This document shows, piece by piece, positions 1 through 9,725 of a stretch of 64,000 nt of DNA. How positions within the stretch are numbered: the first letter of the stretch is position 1; each line of letters begins with the position of its first letter. Both the position numbers and the translations under genes were made by a program. The stretch comes from Linyphia triangularis (Eukaryota > Arthropoda > Arachnida > Araneae > Linyphiidae): contig OZ021722.1 of NCBI GenBank assembly GCA_963978545.1, positions 992,001-1,056,000 on the forward strand. Direction: 5' to 3'. The notes below the pieces were generated by a model. The model had not been told where the DNA came from, searched no databases, and saw nothing but the letters and a program-made list of their open reading frames with translations.

Positions 1-36
1 GATGATTTTGAGTGGTGTCATGTTTCCTTTATAGAA
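1..36 (+). repeat. 3' end (U5) of the BEL/Pao 5' LTR
   Basis: Bases 1-34 match 8164-8197 at 33 of 34 positions, and the primer-binding site follows at 38. The canonical CA end is not clear: the 3' copy reads ATAGCA and this copy ATAGAA, so the last two bases are uncertain. Confidence 0.75.
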
Positions 37-37
37 A

Positions 38-58
38 TGGTGCATAGGCTGGGAAATG
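38..58 (+). promoter_or_regulatory. Primer-binding site, tRNA-Gly-like
   Basis: The segment starts TGGTGCAT and continues GGCTGGGAA. From memory of eukaryotic tRNA-Gly, it resembles the complement of the tRNA 3' end including CCA, at about 17 of 21 positions. It lies 2-3 bases past the LTR end, where reverse transcription would be primed. Confidence 0.6.
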
Positions 59-369
59 TTGTGTTGTTGGGAATTATTGTGTTGTGAGTGATACTAACCA
101 CTTTGGATTATTGGCGCATGTTTTCGCTGCATGTTGGGGTGAGTTTTTGTTCGGTTTATTTCGTTGCTTTGGTTGATTCGTGTGTCGGTGTTGCGAAAAT
201 TGAAGTTGTTCGTTTTTTGATTAAAGGAAAGTAATTAATAAGTTAGAGTGGATTCTAATATTGGTTTTCTGTTTGTGGAGCTGAAATTTGTACTAGATTG
301 CTGCATTTTGGATTAGTATGGTATTGTCATTTTAATATTTGTTTTGCTTGTAAAGTGTTTCGGTTTAAA
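59..369 (+). other. Untranslated leader of the BEL/Pao element
   Basis: About 310 bp of T/G-rich sequence lie between the primer-binding site and the chosen ATG at 370. The reading frame is open upstream to a TTG at 298, but those 24 residues are hydrophobic and not gag-like, so they are treated as leader. No other structure is evident. Confidence 0.55.
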
Positions 370-3300
370 ATGGATGCATCAAATCTGGCTTTATTAGAAA
401 GAACAAAAAAGACTCGTTCTGTCATAAGGTCTATTGTGACAAGGCAAACTAATAAATTGGAATCCGAAATAAATAATTCTGCCGACAAAACAGTAGTACA
501 TGAAATATATGTACAGTTAATTTCAAAATTTGAGGAATTAAGTAAACTCGATAAGGAAGTCGAGGGTTTAATAGATATCGATAATCTGGAAGATGAAATA
601 TTAACTCGTGAAGAATATAGAGATAAATTTATAATTTGGAAAACCCGCGCTAAGCGTTATATAGAATCGGTTTCGATTCCAAGTTCAGTTAGTATTCAAA
701 ATTCGCGGGAAACACAACAGCAAAACGTAACACTTCCTGTAAATAGCCCATTTCCTTCTGCTTTAACCAATCAACCACGCTTGCCTAAACTTACTTTAGA
801 GTCTTTTTCAGGCAAAGATATAAGTAGTTTCCCTAGTTTTTGGGCTAGATTTAAATCAGCAGTGCATGAAAATTCAAGTTTGAGTGATGTGGACAAATTT
901 TGCTATTTAAAATCGGTTGTCACATCTGATGCTGAATTGGCAATACGAGGTTTAACGCTGACTTCGGAAAATTATGCCGCAGCCATTAAAATTCTAGAAG
1001 ATAGATTCGGACGTAAGGAGCTTATAGTTGACTATCATATGAATCGTTTGTTAAATTTGACCCCAGTTCGCAAATCATTTGATGTTATCGCGTTAAGAAA
1101 TCTGTATGATCAATTGGAATTAAATATTAGGGGACTCGAAACGCTAGGAATATCTCCTAATTCTTTTAGTTGTCTTTTGTTTCCGATAATTATGAAAGCT
1201 ATTCCCCCTAATTTGGCGTTAGAATTCAATCGAATTTATAAAGATAAGCAGTCCCAAATCACTGATTTAACATCATATCTACGCGATGAAGTTCAAAGTC
1301 GTGAGCGCACGGACGCTTTTGTAAAATCACATGAGTCACAAATCAAAGGCTCACATTCGAATAAATTCTCCGAGAGGGCGCCTAGATTCTTAACCCAGAC
1401 GCAACAAAAGAGTAATTCGCGATTTTCTTCAAATCATAACAAATCAACTGTGAGCGGATCTGCAACCGAACTCCTGGCAGCTGCGCATTTTAGTTGTATA
1501 TTTTGTTCCGAAAATAATATTCATTCATCTGATTTGTGTGAGAATTTATGCGTTCAACAAAAGAGGGATAAGCTTATTAAGGAACGTAGATGTTTTTTAT
1601 GTTGCAACACTAATTGCCGTGTAAAGGGTTGCAAAGGGATTGTTTGTACTTACTGTCAGGGTCGCCATGCTCGCGCTATTTGCTTCAAGTTAGAAAATTC
1701 TAAAAAACAAAATTCGCATTTAGACTTGAAAGAAAACTCTGTTGACGTTAAATCGACGACTTCAAATTCTGTTATGAATAATTGCAGTGGCGTTTTGTTG
1801 CAATGTGTTAAGGTAGAAATTATCGGTAGCACTTCATCGGATAAAATATTTTGTCTTTTTGACAATGGATCGGAAAAGACTTTTGTTAAGAAAGATGTAT
1901 CCCGTAGATTGGGATTAAAAAAAATAGGTTTGGAAAAGCTAAATATTTACTCGTTCGGATCAAAAACTCCTAAAAATCAAACTTGTTCCAAGGTAGAAAT
2001 TAGACTAAGGAATGTATTGAATGGGCAGGAGACTGTGATTGAGGCATTGGAAATTGAGGAAATTTCTAAGGCGACACTTAGTCTTCCGAACCCAGAAGTT
2101 TGGAAGGAAATGGAATCGAGAGGTGTTAGATTGGCGTTTAGTTGTAGTGAATCAACTGGGAGTTGTGAAATTTCGTTGTTAATTGGTTCAGATTTTTATT
2201 GGTCTTTAACAAATCAAATAAAAAGACTTGATTCATCATTGGTTGCTGTCGACACCAGTCTGGGATGGTCTCTTCAGGGTAGATGCGATGAGCAGAGCGA
2301 ATGTACTTCGGTGCATTTGATTCACAGTGAAGATGAATCTGTTTCGGCTGAGTTAAGAAGGTTTTGGGAGATTGAAAGTTTAGGGATACATGATAAGGAA
2401 TCGGTGTCTTGGGGTAAGGGAGATGAAGAGGTACTAAGTGAGTTTGATAACTCAATTAGTTTCGTAGATGGTCGATATCGCGTAAGTTTGCCATGGAGAC
2501 CAGGTATGAGAGAGGCTTTACAAAATAATGAGTTTGTTGCGCGTAAACGCTTTGAGGGGTTGGTTCGTAGATTCAAATGTGATCACGAGTTGTTTTGTGA
2601 GTATAAGGATGTAATTGATGATTATGTTAGGGAAGGTATCGTTGAGCGTACTTCTTGTGAATCTTTGTCGAATAGTCAGGGATTTTACCTACCCCAACAT
2701 GCAGTGATACGTAGCGACAAAACCACAAGTCGGCTTCGAGTCGTTTTCGATGGTTCAGCTCACGAAGATAAAAACATTTCTTTAAATGAAAGTCTATATA
2801 CGGGACCAAATTTGCATCCTAATATCCTAGAACTGCTTCTGAGATTTCGAGAAAATTATGTGGCCTTTACAGCTGATGTGAAATCGGCTTTCCTTCAAAT
2901 TGAATTGGACCTTGCTGATCGAGATTTCACGCGTTTCTTCTGGACTGATAATCTAAACAATGATCCCTACGTTCTAAATTTCACGAGAGTTCTTTTTGGA
3001 CTTAGGCCTAGTCCATACCTGCTTGCAGCAACTTTAAAACATCATTTCAAAAAATACAAGGAACAGTATCCTCATACATTTAATTTGCTAAACAGCTCTG
3101 TGTATGTTGATGACGTCATATCCGGCCGAAATGATGTTCAGGACGCTCTACGTACCTCCATGGAGTGCTTGCAAATATTCAGTGATGCTGGCATGTTACT
3201 CCGCAAGTGGCGAACTAACTCGAAGCAACTTTATTTGTTATGGCAACAAGAAAGGGTTGAGCCAGAATTCTCTGAAACTGTTGCTGTTGATCTTAGTCTA

Positions 3301-5694
3301 CCGATTAAGGTTTTAGGACTTTCTTGGGATCCAGAAAGAGATTTGATTTATTTTGATCCGAAAGACTTATTGAAGTTTATGTCTCGTAAAATCGAATCAA
3401 AGAGATTTATTCTAAGTGTAGTTGGGCGTATCTTCGACCCTATAGGGATTATCGGCCCATTTGTCCTCAAACTGAAACGTGTACTTCAAGATCTTTGGAC
3501 TCTGGGAGTGGACTGGGACTCGGAACTTCCTCCAAAGCTACGCTACCAGTGGCAGCAGTGGAGTAGCGAAGCTGAGGACTTGACTGAGATAAAGATACCT
3601 CGGTACTATTTAGGTAAGTTAGAACAAGATGTATCAATGTTTGAGATACACTGTTTCTCCGACGCGAGTAAGACAGCCTACGGTACAGTATTGTACTTGC
3701 GTTTTGTTACTCGTAACAATGAAATTGAGACGAGTTTTATTTGCTCGAAGGGTCGTGTAGCACCTTTGAAGTCAATGACAGTGCCCCGACTTGAATTGAC
3801 AGCAGCTTTATTGTCAGCTAGGTTGGCTAAACAGGTATCAACTTGCCTCAGATTCGACGCCAACCTTTACTACTGGACAGATTCTCTTATTTCGTACTAC
3901 TGGATTCGCGGCGATTCTTCAACATTCAAACCTAACGTAAAAAATCGTGTTGAAGAAATCCAAATGCTCTCCGACCCGATCCGGTGGGGACACTGTCCAG
4001 GAAAGGACAATCCTGCTGATCTCATTTCGCGTGGTACATCTGCTCTCAATTTAGTGCAAAACGAACTGTGGTGGAACAGTCCACCTTGGCTTAAACTACC
4101 ACCTGACCATTGGCCAAATCTTCATCGTCCAATTTTAGATTCGGAACTTTGTTCTGAAGAATTGGAACTTCGTTCCAGTGTGCATGTGGCAGTTACCCAA
4201 CCGAAGGAATTTCTTGTCGACATAGAACGATTCAGCAGTCTTAAAAAACTTTTGAGAGTAACCGCATGGATTTTTCGATTCGTGAACAATGTTAAGAACT
4301 TAAATAAATCATTGAGCTTGTATCTTACTGCAGATGAGATACAAAATGCTGAATATTTTTGGATCAAATACGTTCAAACCGAATTCTATTCTGCTGAAAT
4401 ATCAGCTTTAAGAAGTAACAAGCAACTTCAGAATAACTCGGAAATAAAGAGTTTAGTGCCTTATTTGGATCAAGACTCTTTGTTTCGAATTACTGGACGG
4501 TTGCTCGAAGCAGATTTATGCTTTGGTGAAAAGCATCCTGTAATTCTTCCTCGACGCTGTAAATTTACCGAGTTACTTGTGATTAGAGTACATGAAGAAA
4601 TAGGTCATTGTGGTGTATCCACAACTTTGACTCAACTTCGAAAACATTATTGGGTACCTAAAATCCGTCAATTAGTTAAAACGGTCATTCGCAACTGTCT
4701 CATTTGCAAAAAATATAATGCCAAACCAGCTGATCAACTGAGTGGTCAGTTGCCACGAGATAGAATTTCCCGATCTCCTCCTTTTCAAATCGTAGGTGTT
4801 GATTTTACAGGTGCAATCCTTGTGAAGAACAGTAAAGATACTCAAAAATCTTACGTCGCTTTGTGTACGTGTGCTGTAACACGAGCCGTTCATTTGGAAC
4901 TAGTATCGGACATGTCCACAAAGTGTTTACTTGCTTTTCGAAGGTTCCTTGCACGAAGAAGTAATTGCCAAGTGATTTACTCCGACAATGCTCGTACATT
5001 TAAAGCGGCTCAAAGAGAGTTAACGTATTTCACTAACATCTTGAAAGACATCAAGTTACAAAATTTCGTCGCAGACAAAGGTATCCGCTGGAAATTCATA
5101 GTTGAACGTGCCCCTTGGTGGGGTGGCTTCTACGAACGCCTTGTTAAGACTGTAAAGGAACCACTGCGTAAAATACTTGGCAAGGCACTTGTGACATTTG
5201 AAGAACTTTCAACGATTCTCTCAGAGGTTGAAGTCATCGTCAACAATCGACCTCTAACCTATGTAGAGAATGACCCAGGGGAGCCAGAACCTCTCACGCC
5301 GGCTCACTTCCTCGAATTAGGTTATGGGGATTCCAAATACCCTGTACATTTCATCGAACTGATTGACTCTACAGCGGCCAAGCAATCATACCAAAGGAGA
5401 AAGACTTACCAGACACTCCTTTTGAAACAAATTTGGAGACGCTGGAAAGAACAGTATTTACTCCAGTTAAAGACTGTTAATAACTTTAAATCCCCATCTC
5501 TTCGTAAAAACTTGCAATTAAATGATGTGGTGATTGTTGAAGGGAATGTTAAGTCAAAATTATTGTGGGAACTTGGGGTAATCAAAGAGATATATACTGG
5601 AAGAGACAATAATGTTAGATCTTGTTTAGTTAAAACTTCTAAAGGTCTCTTCCGAAAACCAATCCAATTGCTTTATCCTTTAGAAATTACATGA
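370..5694 (+). CDS. BEL/Pao gag-pol polyprotein (gag, protease, reverse transcriptase, RNase H, integrase)
   Basis: This is a retrotransposon polyprotein that copies element RNA into DNA and inserts it. I chose the ATG at 370, residue 25 of a frame open from 298, because MDASNLALLERTKK begins a hydrophilic gag-like N-terminus. Residue numbers below count from 298. In order: a coiled gag segment; a DUF1759-like domain (about 160-335, LPKLTLESFSGKD); a Cys-rich zinc-knuckle region (about 400-465, ending CTYCQGRHARAICF); an aspartic protease of DUF1758 type with DNGSEKTF at about 523; RT with FTADVKSAFLQ, FGLRPSPY and YVDD at 936-939; RNase H with FSDAS (Asp 1122) and LELTAALL; an HHCC integrase zinc finger (HEEIGHCG ... 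CLICKKY); an integrase core with Asp 1502, Asp 1563 and Glu 1613; and a DUF5641-like C-terminus. There is no internal stop or frameshift, and the length is normal for BEL/Pao. Protease DNG in place of the usual DTG or DSG is odd. Confidence 0.93.
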   Translation: MDASNLALLERTKKTRSVIRSIVTRQTNKLESEINNSADKTVVHEIYVQLISKFEELSKLDKEVEGLIDIDNLEDEILTREEYRDKFIIWKTRAKRYIESVSIPSSVSIQNSRETQQQNVTLPVNSPFPSALTNQPRLPKLTLESFSGKDISSFPSFWARFKSAVHENSSLSDVDKFCYLKSVVTSDAELAIRGLTLTSENYAAAIKILEDRFGRKELIVDYHMNRLLNLTPVRKSFDVIALRNLYDQLELNIRGLETLGISPNSFSCLLFPIIMKAIPPNLALEFNRIYKDKQSQITDLTSYLRDEVQSRERTDAFVKSHESQIKGSHSNKFSERAPRFLTQTQQKSNSRFSSNHNKSTVSGSATELLAAAHFSCIFCSENNIHSSDLCENLCVQQKRDKLIKERRCFLCCNTNCRVKGCKGIVCTYCQGRHARAICFKLENSKKQNSHLDLKENSVDVKSTTSNSVMNNCSGVLLQCVKVEIIGSTSSDKIFCLFDNGSEKTFVKKDVSRRLGLKKIGLEKLNIYSFGSKTPKNQTCSKVEIRLRNVLNGQETVIEALEIEEISKATLSLPNPEVWKEMESRGVRLAFSCSESTGSCEISLLIGSDFYWSLTNQIKRLDSSLVAVDTSLGWSLQGRCDEQSECTSVHLIHSEDESVSAELRRFWEIESLGIHDKESVSWGKGDEEVLSEFDNSISFVDGRYRVSLPWRPGMREALQNNEFVARKRFEGLVRRFKCDHELFCEYKDVIDDYVREGIVERTSCESLSNSQGFYLPQHAVIRSDKTTSRLRVVFDGSAHEDKNISLNESLYTGPNLHPNILELLLRFRENYVAFTADVKSAFLQIELDLADRDFTRFFWTDNLNNDPYVLNFTRVLFGLRPSPYLLAATLKHHFKKYKEQYPHTFNLLNSSVYVDDVISGRNDVQDALRTSMECLQIFSDAGMLLRKWRTNSKQLYLLWQQERVEPEFSETVAVDLSLPIKVLGLSWDPERDLIYFDPKDLLKFMSRKIESKRFILSVVGRIFDPIGIIGPFVLKLKRVLQDLWTLGVDWDSELPPKLRYQWQQWSSEAEDLTEIKIPRYYLGKLEQDVSMFEIHCFSDASKTAYGTVLYLRFVTRNNEIETSFICSKGRVAPLKSMTVPRLELTAALLSARLAKQVSTCLRFDANLYYWTDSLISYYWIRGDSSTFKPNVKNRVEEIQMLSDPIRWGHCPGKDNPADLISRGTSALNLVQNELWWNSPPWLKLPPDHWPNLHRPILDSELCSEELELRSSVHVAVTQPKEFLVDIERFSSLKKLLRVTAWIFRFVNNVKNLNKSLSLYLTADEIQNAEYFWIKYVQTEFYSAEISALRSNKQLQNNSEIKSLVPYLDQDSLFRITGRLLEADLCFGEKHPVILPRRCKFTELLVIRVHEEIGHCGVSTTLTQLRKHYWVPKIRQLVKTVIRNCLICKKYNAKPADQLSGQLPRDRISRSPPFQIVGVDFTGAILVKNSKDTQKSYVALCTCAVTRAVHLELVSDMSTKCLLAFRRFLARRSNCQVIYSDNARTFKAAQRELTYFTNILKDIKLQNFVADKGIRWKFIVERAPWWGGFYERLVKTVKEPLRKILGKALVTFEELSTILSEVEVIVNNRPLTYVENDPGEPEPLTPAHFLELGYGDSKYPVHFIELIDSTAAKQSYQRRKTYQTLLLKQIWRRWKEQYLLQLKTVNNFKSPSLRKNLQLNDVVIVEGNVKSKLLWELGVIKEIYTGRDNNVRSCLVKTSKGLFRKPIQLLYPLEIT

Positions 5695-5880
5695 TGTTCT
5701 TAAACTAATTTGTTCTTATTTTTCACATTTATGTTAATGAAGAGTACATTATTAATTAATTTTAAATTTTATTTGTTGCAAGATCTTTAAGTATGTATCT
5801 TAATTGTTTATTTTCATTTGATTGTTTATTTCATTGCTTTGATTTGCATTATATGTTTAATTGGGTGAACATTCTGTTCA

Positions 5881-5889
5881 CCGGTGGGG
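5881..5889 (+). promoter_or_regulatory. Candidate polypurine tract
   Basis: The short run CCGGTGGGG directly precedes TGTGTGGCG, a plausible TG start for the 3' LTR, and lies about 190 bp after the gag-pol stop. A longer A/G tract is absent, so this is the best candidate rather than a certain one. Confidence 0.4.
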
Positions 5890-6634
5890 TGTGTGGCGAA
5901 TATTGGCGAGAAGCTTGGCGAGAGGGGAAGATTGTGCGCCGTTCGCTGCGCAGGTTTCTTGTCACTCGCTATTTAGAATGCCTTAAATAAAGATCTTGCA
6001 ATTGTTGTGATGATTTCACATCAATAACAAAGCTTCTTTATTACGTTTTATATATATTAAATTAATCCCTTGCAAACTAGTATTGAAATTTATATTTAAT
6101 ATAACTGGGGCTAGTTAATTCATAAAAGTATGTAAGTTTTGTGGAATTGATTCTTTTATTAAACAAGTTACGAAAAAAATGTAAAAATAACGCTTGGCCA
6201 GGGGATTTGGGAAATGGTTGGTTCCTTTTTACGTATATTTCCCCCGATCTGCCCTTGTAGTTAGGTTAGTTCCCCCACACAACGGAGTTGCATCGAGTTC
6301 TGAGAAAAAAAGCAGGGGAATTTTCGAATTCTCCGGTCGTCTTGGCCACGTGGACGTCCCTGATTGGTGCAACAGGTTATGCGGGGCTGCAAAGCGTCTC
6401 GAGACATTCATTCTGTCTGGACTTTCTCGTGGTGGAAGGAGGTGTTTTTGCGTGCGGGAGAAAAAGAGATGGGACGCTCGCAGAAGCGGCGAGAAAATGG
6501 CACTGTGCCGCCATGTGGCGACGGGGCCTTGGAATAGCCTAAAATGTCCGCCAATTCGGCGATTTTGATTCTGAGTTAGATTCTCACCATCTGTTCGACG
6601 CTGCGTAAATAGTTCCACATCCTCTTAAATACTT

Positions 6635-7154
6635 CCTGCCATGTTACATATCAATAATTCCTGCCGGTGGCGTCCTGAAGAGCCGAGCATACTTTTCCGT
6701 GTCCTGCCATCTTACATATCAATAATTCCTGCCGGTGGCGTCCTGAAGAGCCGAGCATCCTTTTCCGTGACCTGCCATCTTACATATAAATAATTCCTGC
6801 CGGTGGCGTCTTGAAGAGTTTTCCTTTTTCGTGTCCTGCCATCTTACATATCAATAATTCCTGCCGGTGGCGTCTTGAAGAGCTTTCCTTTTTCGTGTCC
6901 TGCCAGCTTACATATACATACTTCCAGCCGGTGGCGTCTTGAAGAGCTTTCCTTTTTCGTGTCCTGCCAGCTTACATATACATACTTCCAGCCGGTGGCG
7001 TCTTGAAGAGTTTTCCTTTTTCGTGTCCTGCCATCTTACATATCCATAATTCCTGCCGGTGGCGTCTTGAAGAGCTTTCCTTTTTCGTGTCCTGCCAGCT
7101 TACATATACATACTTCCAGCCGGAGGCGTCTTGAAGAGTATTCCTTTTCCGTGT
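6635..7154. repeat. 64-bp minisatellite, eight units, in the LTR
   Basis: Units start CCTGCCA(T/G) at 6635, 6703, 6771, 6835, 6899, 6963, 7027 and 7091. The first two units are 68 bp and the rest 64 bp. Each carries CTTACATAT, TGCCGGTGGCGTC and TGAAGAG blocks. The regular spacing and low divergence indicate recent amplification. Confidence 0.93.
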
Positions 7155-7183
7155 CCTGCCCGAGGTGGTAAACTGAATAAAGA

Positions 7184-7300
7184 TACATCCAGCCCGTGCC
7201 GTCATCAAACTACATCCAGCCCGCGCTGTCATCGAAATACATCCAGCCCGTGCCGTCATCAAAATACTTCCAGCCGTGCAGTCAACGAAATATAGCCAGG
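7184..7300. repeat. 27-bp tandem repeat, about four units
   Basis: Repeated units of the form ATACATCCAGCCCGTGCC followed by GTCATCAAA lie about 27 bp apart, ending in a decayed copy near 7290. The array lies directly after the 64-bp one. Confidence 0.8.
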
Positions 7301-7761
7301 TGATCCATTAATACAGCCGGATATCCCTGCCTCGGACTGTGTCTCAGGAGCCTTTAGCCCGTTCAGCTTCTCCTGATACGTCTCAACGCTTAGCTTCCCA
7401 AGAACATTTTTTAACAAGCCGAGTTCTGGACCCCTCTCATCCAGTGGATCTCCTCTTGCCTCTTCATCATCCGTAGACGGAGCATGTCTACCACAGGTTC
7501 TTTTTGTTTGCTTTATCGGCTAGACTAACTAGCTTATTACCGTCCTTTTTTTGGGAAGTTCTCATCTCATCTAATCTAAACCTAGGTGAACGTATCTTAA
7601 TTTTGAGTCGGACCGTTTAAGAGATCTAGTTATTTGGTCATTTCCCCGTTCGACTGGTCAAGTGTTGTTTCTCCCCCCCCCCCCCCCCTTTAAAACCCTT
7701 TTAACCAAGTGTTGGGTTTTTTTTGCTACTGCCTAATTCTTAGGAAGTGTTGATTTAATCT

Positions 7762-7932
7762 TCTATTTCAATAATGTAATTGTAATTGAGTAAATATATT
7801 TTAATATTCTGTTTCAATAATGTAATTGTAATTGAGTAAATATATTTTAATATTCTGTTTCAATAATGTAATTGTAATTGAGTAAATATATTTTAATATT
7901 CTATTTCAATAATGTAATTGTAATGAGTAAAT
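7762..7932. repeat. 46-bp AT-rich tandem repeat, about 3.7 units
   Basis: Near-identical units begin TTTCAATAATGTAATTG and contain GAGTAAATAT. The last unit is truncated and has lost one base pair of the TTG step. It is the third array within the same LTR. Confidence 0.9.
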
Positions 7933-8267
7933 ATCTTTTGGTTTCTTGATAAAATTAAACTGGTTGCTCGCTTAACAAATGATGGTGGTGTGAATTTCTT
8001 ACCTTCTTTTGGGGGGTATCTTGATCTTACGGGGTTTCTTTTCAGATTTGTGGTCAATAAGAGAATTTTAGGTGATAATAAGGAACACAACGCAATGTAC
8101 TAACCAACTTAGGAACTTTATTTATTAACTGGCAGAAAGCCATAACATAATTGATAACGCATCGATGATTTTGAGTGGTGTTATGTTTCCTTTATAGCAG
8201 CCCTTTGTTGTTGTTGGCGCCTATGAACCTATCTCTAGAAAAATAATTTTTGCAGAGTGCGATTTGA

Positions 8268-8665
8268 GGCTGCATGTTAACTGTCACTAAAAGGTCGCTT
8301 TTACCGAATACTAATCAATCAACTTGCCGTCATCCAACCGTACTCAAATAGCATTTAACAGTTCATTGAAAAAACTCTCTCCGGCAGCCAAATTTTTTAA
8401 AATAAAAAAACAATAAAATTGTTTGACTCAGAATAAAAATTAAAGATATTTGGATGCGAGTGCATCAATTCGCGTTCATTTTTAATAAATGAATTTTGAA
8501 ACGTGGTTTACCACACATTTTCCCGATTGAAATGTTTTTGATATTTAAAATTCGATGCCAATACCAAGCAAGCGCTGTTTACAGAATCAGCGTTGTGTAT
8601 AAAAATTGACAATGCATATACAGGATTTGTATTAAAAACTTTGTTTGAATGGGTTATATTATTTA
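8268..8665 (+). repeat. Interspersed repeat family D, 3' part
   Basis: The segment shares ordered blocks with 48560-48920 and 53640-55540: TGTCACTAAAAGGTCGC, CAACTTGCCGTCATCCAA, TAGCATTTAAC, an ACCAAGC block and a terminal GGGTTATATTATTT. The start of the family is missing. Its left side abuts the BEL/Pao element, consistent with that element having landed in an older D copy. Confidence 0.75.
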
Positions 8666-8999
8666 TTTCTTAAATGAATCACGCTCGTTTTAAACGAATT
8701 TAGCTGAGAATTTCATTTATCTATTTGAAGGCCTTTTTTTGTAGGAAGTCCCCGTTTTCCCCTAACCAAAATCCCCGTGTCGCCCTTCCCTGCACGTAGA
8801 TTGCAGTTTGACGTCACACCCTCGCTTCCATGGCAACCGGTCACTCCCCTCCCCTTAAGATTGAAGGATGAAAAGGGTTCTGGCATCATCTTCCACGAGG
8901 AAAGAGAGCATCATGACGTCACTGCATTACGTGTCTTCGCGCATTTTTCGCAAATAATAATAATACGATTCAAAGTATTTAAAAGAAGAAAAAAAAACT
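8666..8999. other. No gene seen; GC-richer stretch with two CRE-like sites and an X-box-like site
   Basis: No coding signal is convincing. TGACGTCA occurs at 8809-8816 and 8914-8921, with CCATGGCAAC (RFX X-box-like) at 8828-8837. The clustering stands out in AT-rich surroundings, but no gene is seen nearby. Confidence 0.35.
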
Positions 9000-9163
9000 T
9001 GGGGTGTGGAACATCGCACAGTTCTCACTAATACTGGGTCATTTCATTTAAATTTGGCGTAGAATGGCGTTACAGTCAAGCTCTGTTAACGTGTAGTCGA
9101 TGGGGTCGCCGACAATTTTTTGCTTTAACCGAATTTCCTGATAAATGAATAAATTAACGTTAA

Positions 9164-9725
9164 GGGGGTCCGGCACATGAAAATTTTTCAGATTATTGAT
9201 TTCAAGTTTATTACTGTTTATTAAAATATAAATTTTTGTCTTTAAAATGATGCCACATTTGTAATTGTATCTTATTTCAAAGTATTTTTAATAATTTTTC
9301 GAAGTAAACAAAATGTAGGTATTTAATGCATGTTTTTTAACTTCAAAGCCGAATTTCTCAAAATGCCATTTTTTCATGTTTGGGGGCACATAGCTTAAAA
9401 TCTATATGACATAAATGCTTGAAGTTTTTTATACATGTTTCTCTAATGTATTTAAGTACTTTAATACGAGGAATTATTGATCAGTAGCATACTTTATTTT
9501 TTAAATAATTAGTCTAAAATTTTATAATTTTTCTTAAACATATTTTTAGAAAATCATAATTATTTAAATTTAAAAAAAAATAAAAATCTTGAGTTAAAGT
9601 ATTCAAAAATATCCAAATATTATACTGTGAAAGTTTCATAATTATTGAAGAATCGGTTATTAAATGAGATGCCCCCCAAAGTTGTTGAATTTAACATGGG
9701 CTCCCTATGGAGGTGCCGGACCCCC
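9164..9725. mobile_element. TTAA-bounded piggyBac-like non-autonomous element
   Basis: The element begins GGGGGTCCGGCAC and ends with its exact complement GTGCCGGACCCCC. TTAA flanks it on both sides (9160-9163 and 9726-9729). TTAA duplication is the signature of the piggyBac superfamily. The 562-bp interior is AT-rich and non-coding. Confidence 0.85.

Larger units (their letters stand above)
1..8199 (+). mobile_element. BEL/Pao LTR retrotransposon, nearly complete (5' LTR mostly outside the window)
   Basis: The element has U5 of the 5' LTR, a primer-binding site, an untranslated leader, one intact gag-pol frame, a purine-rich tract and a long 3' LTR. The first 34 bases of the window recur at 8164-8197 with a single mismatch (position 19 C, 8182 T), which is how the LTR ends were located. 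The pol order (protease, RT, RNase H, integrase, DUF5641-like tail) is that of the BEL/Pao superfamily. No envelope-like frame is seen. The undamaged 5.3-kb frame and near-identical LTR ends suggest a fairly recent insertion. The TSD cannot be tested because the 5' flank lies outside the window. Confidence 0.88.
5890..8199 (+). repeat. 3' LTR of the BEL/Pao element, about 2.3 kb
   Basis: The right boundary is fixed by the 34-bp match to the window start. The left boundary (TGTGTGGCG) is inferred from the G-rich tract before it. AATAAA signals occur near 5987 and 7175. The LTR carries three tandem-repeat arrays (6635-7154, 7184-7300, 7762-7932), a GC-richer block around 6230-6570, and an 86-codon antisense open frame at 7262-7519. 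This is unusually long for a BEL/Pao LTR. A shorter LTR plus unrelated sequence cannot be excluded without the 5' copy. Confidence 0.6.

Noticed and set aside
6194..6618. Overlapping 124- and 129-codon frames on opposite strands
   Set aside because: They lie in the GC-richer part of the BEL/Pao LTR, overlap each other almost entirely and show no domain; low stop density explains them.
6972..7262. 96-codon minus frame with repeated MTARAGC motif
   Set aside because: It is a translation of the 27-bp and 64-bp tandem repeats.
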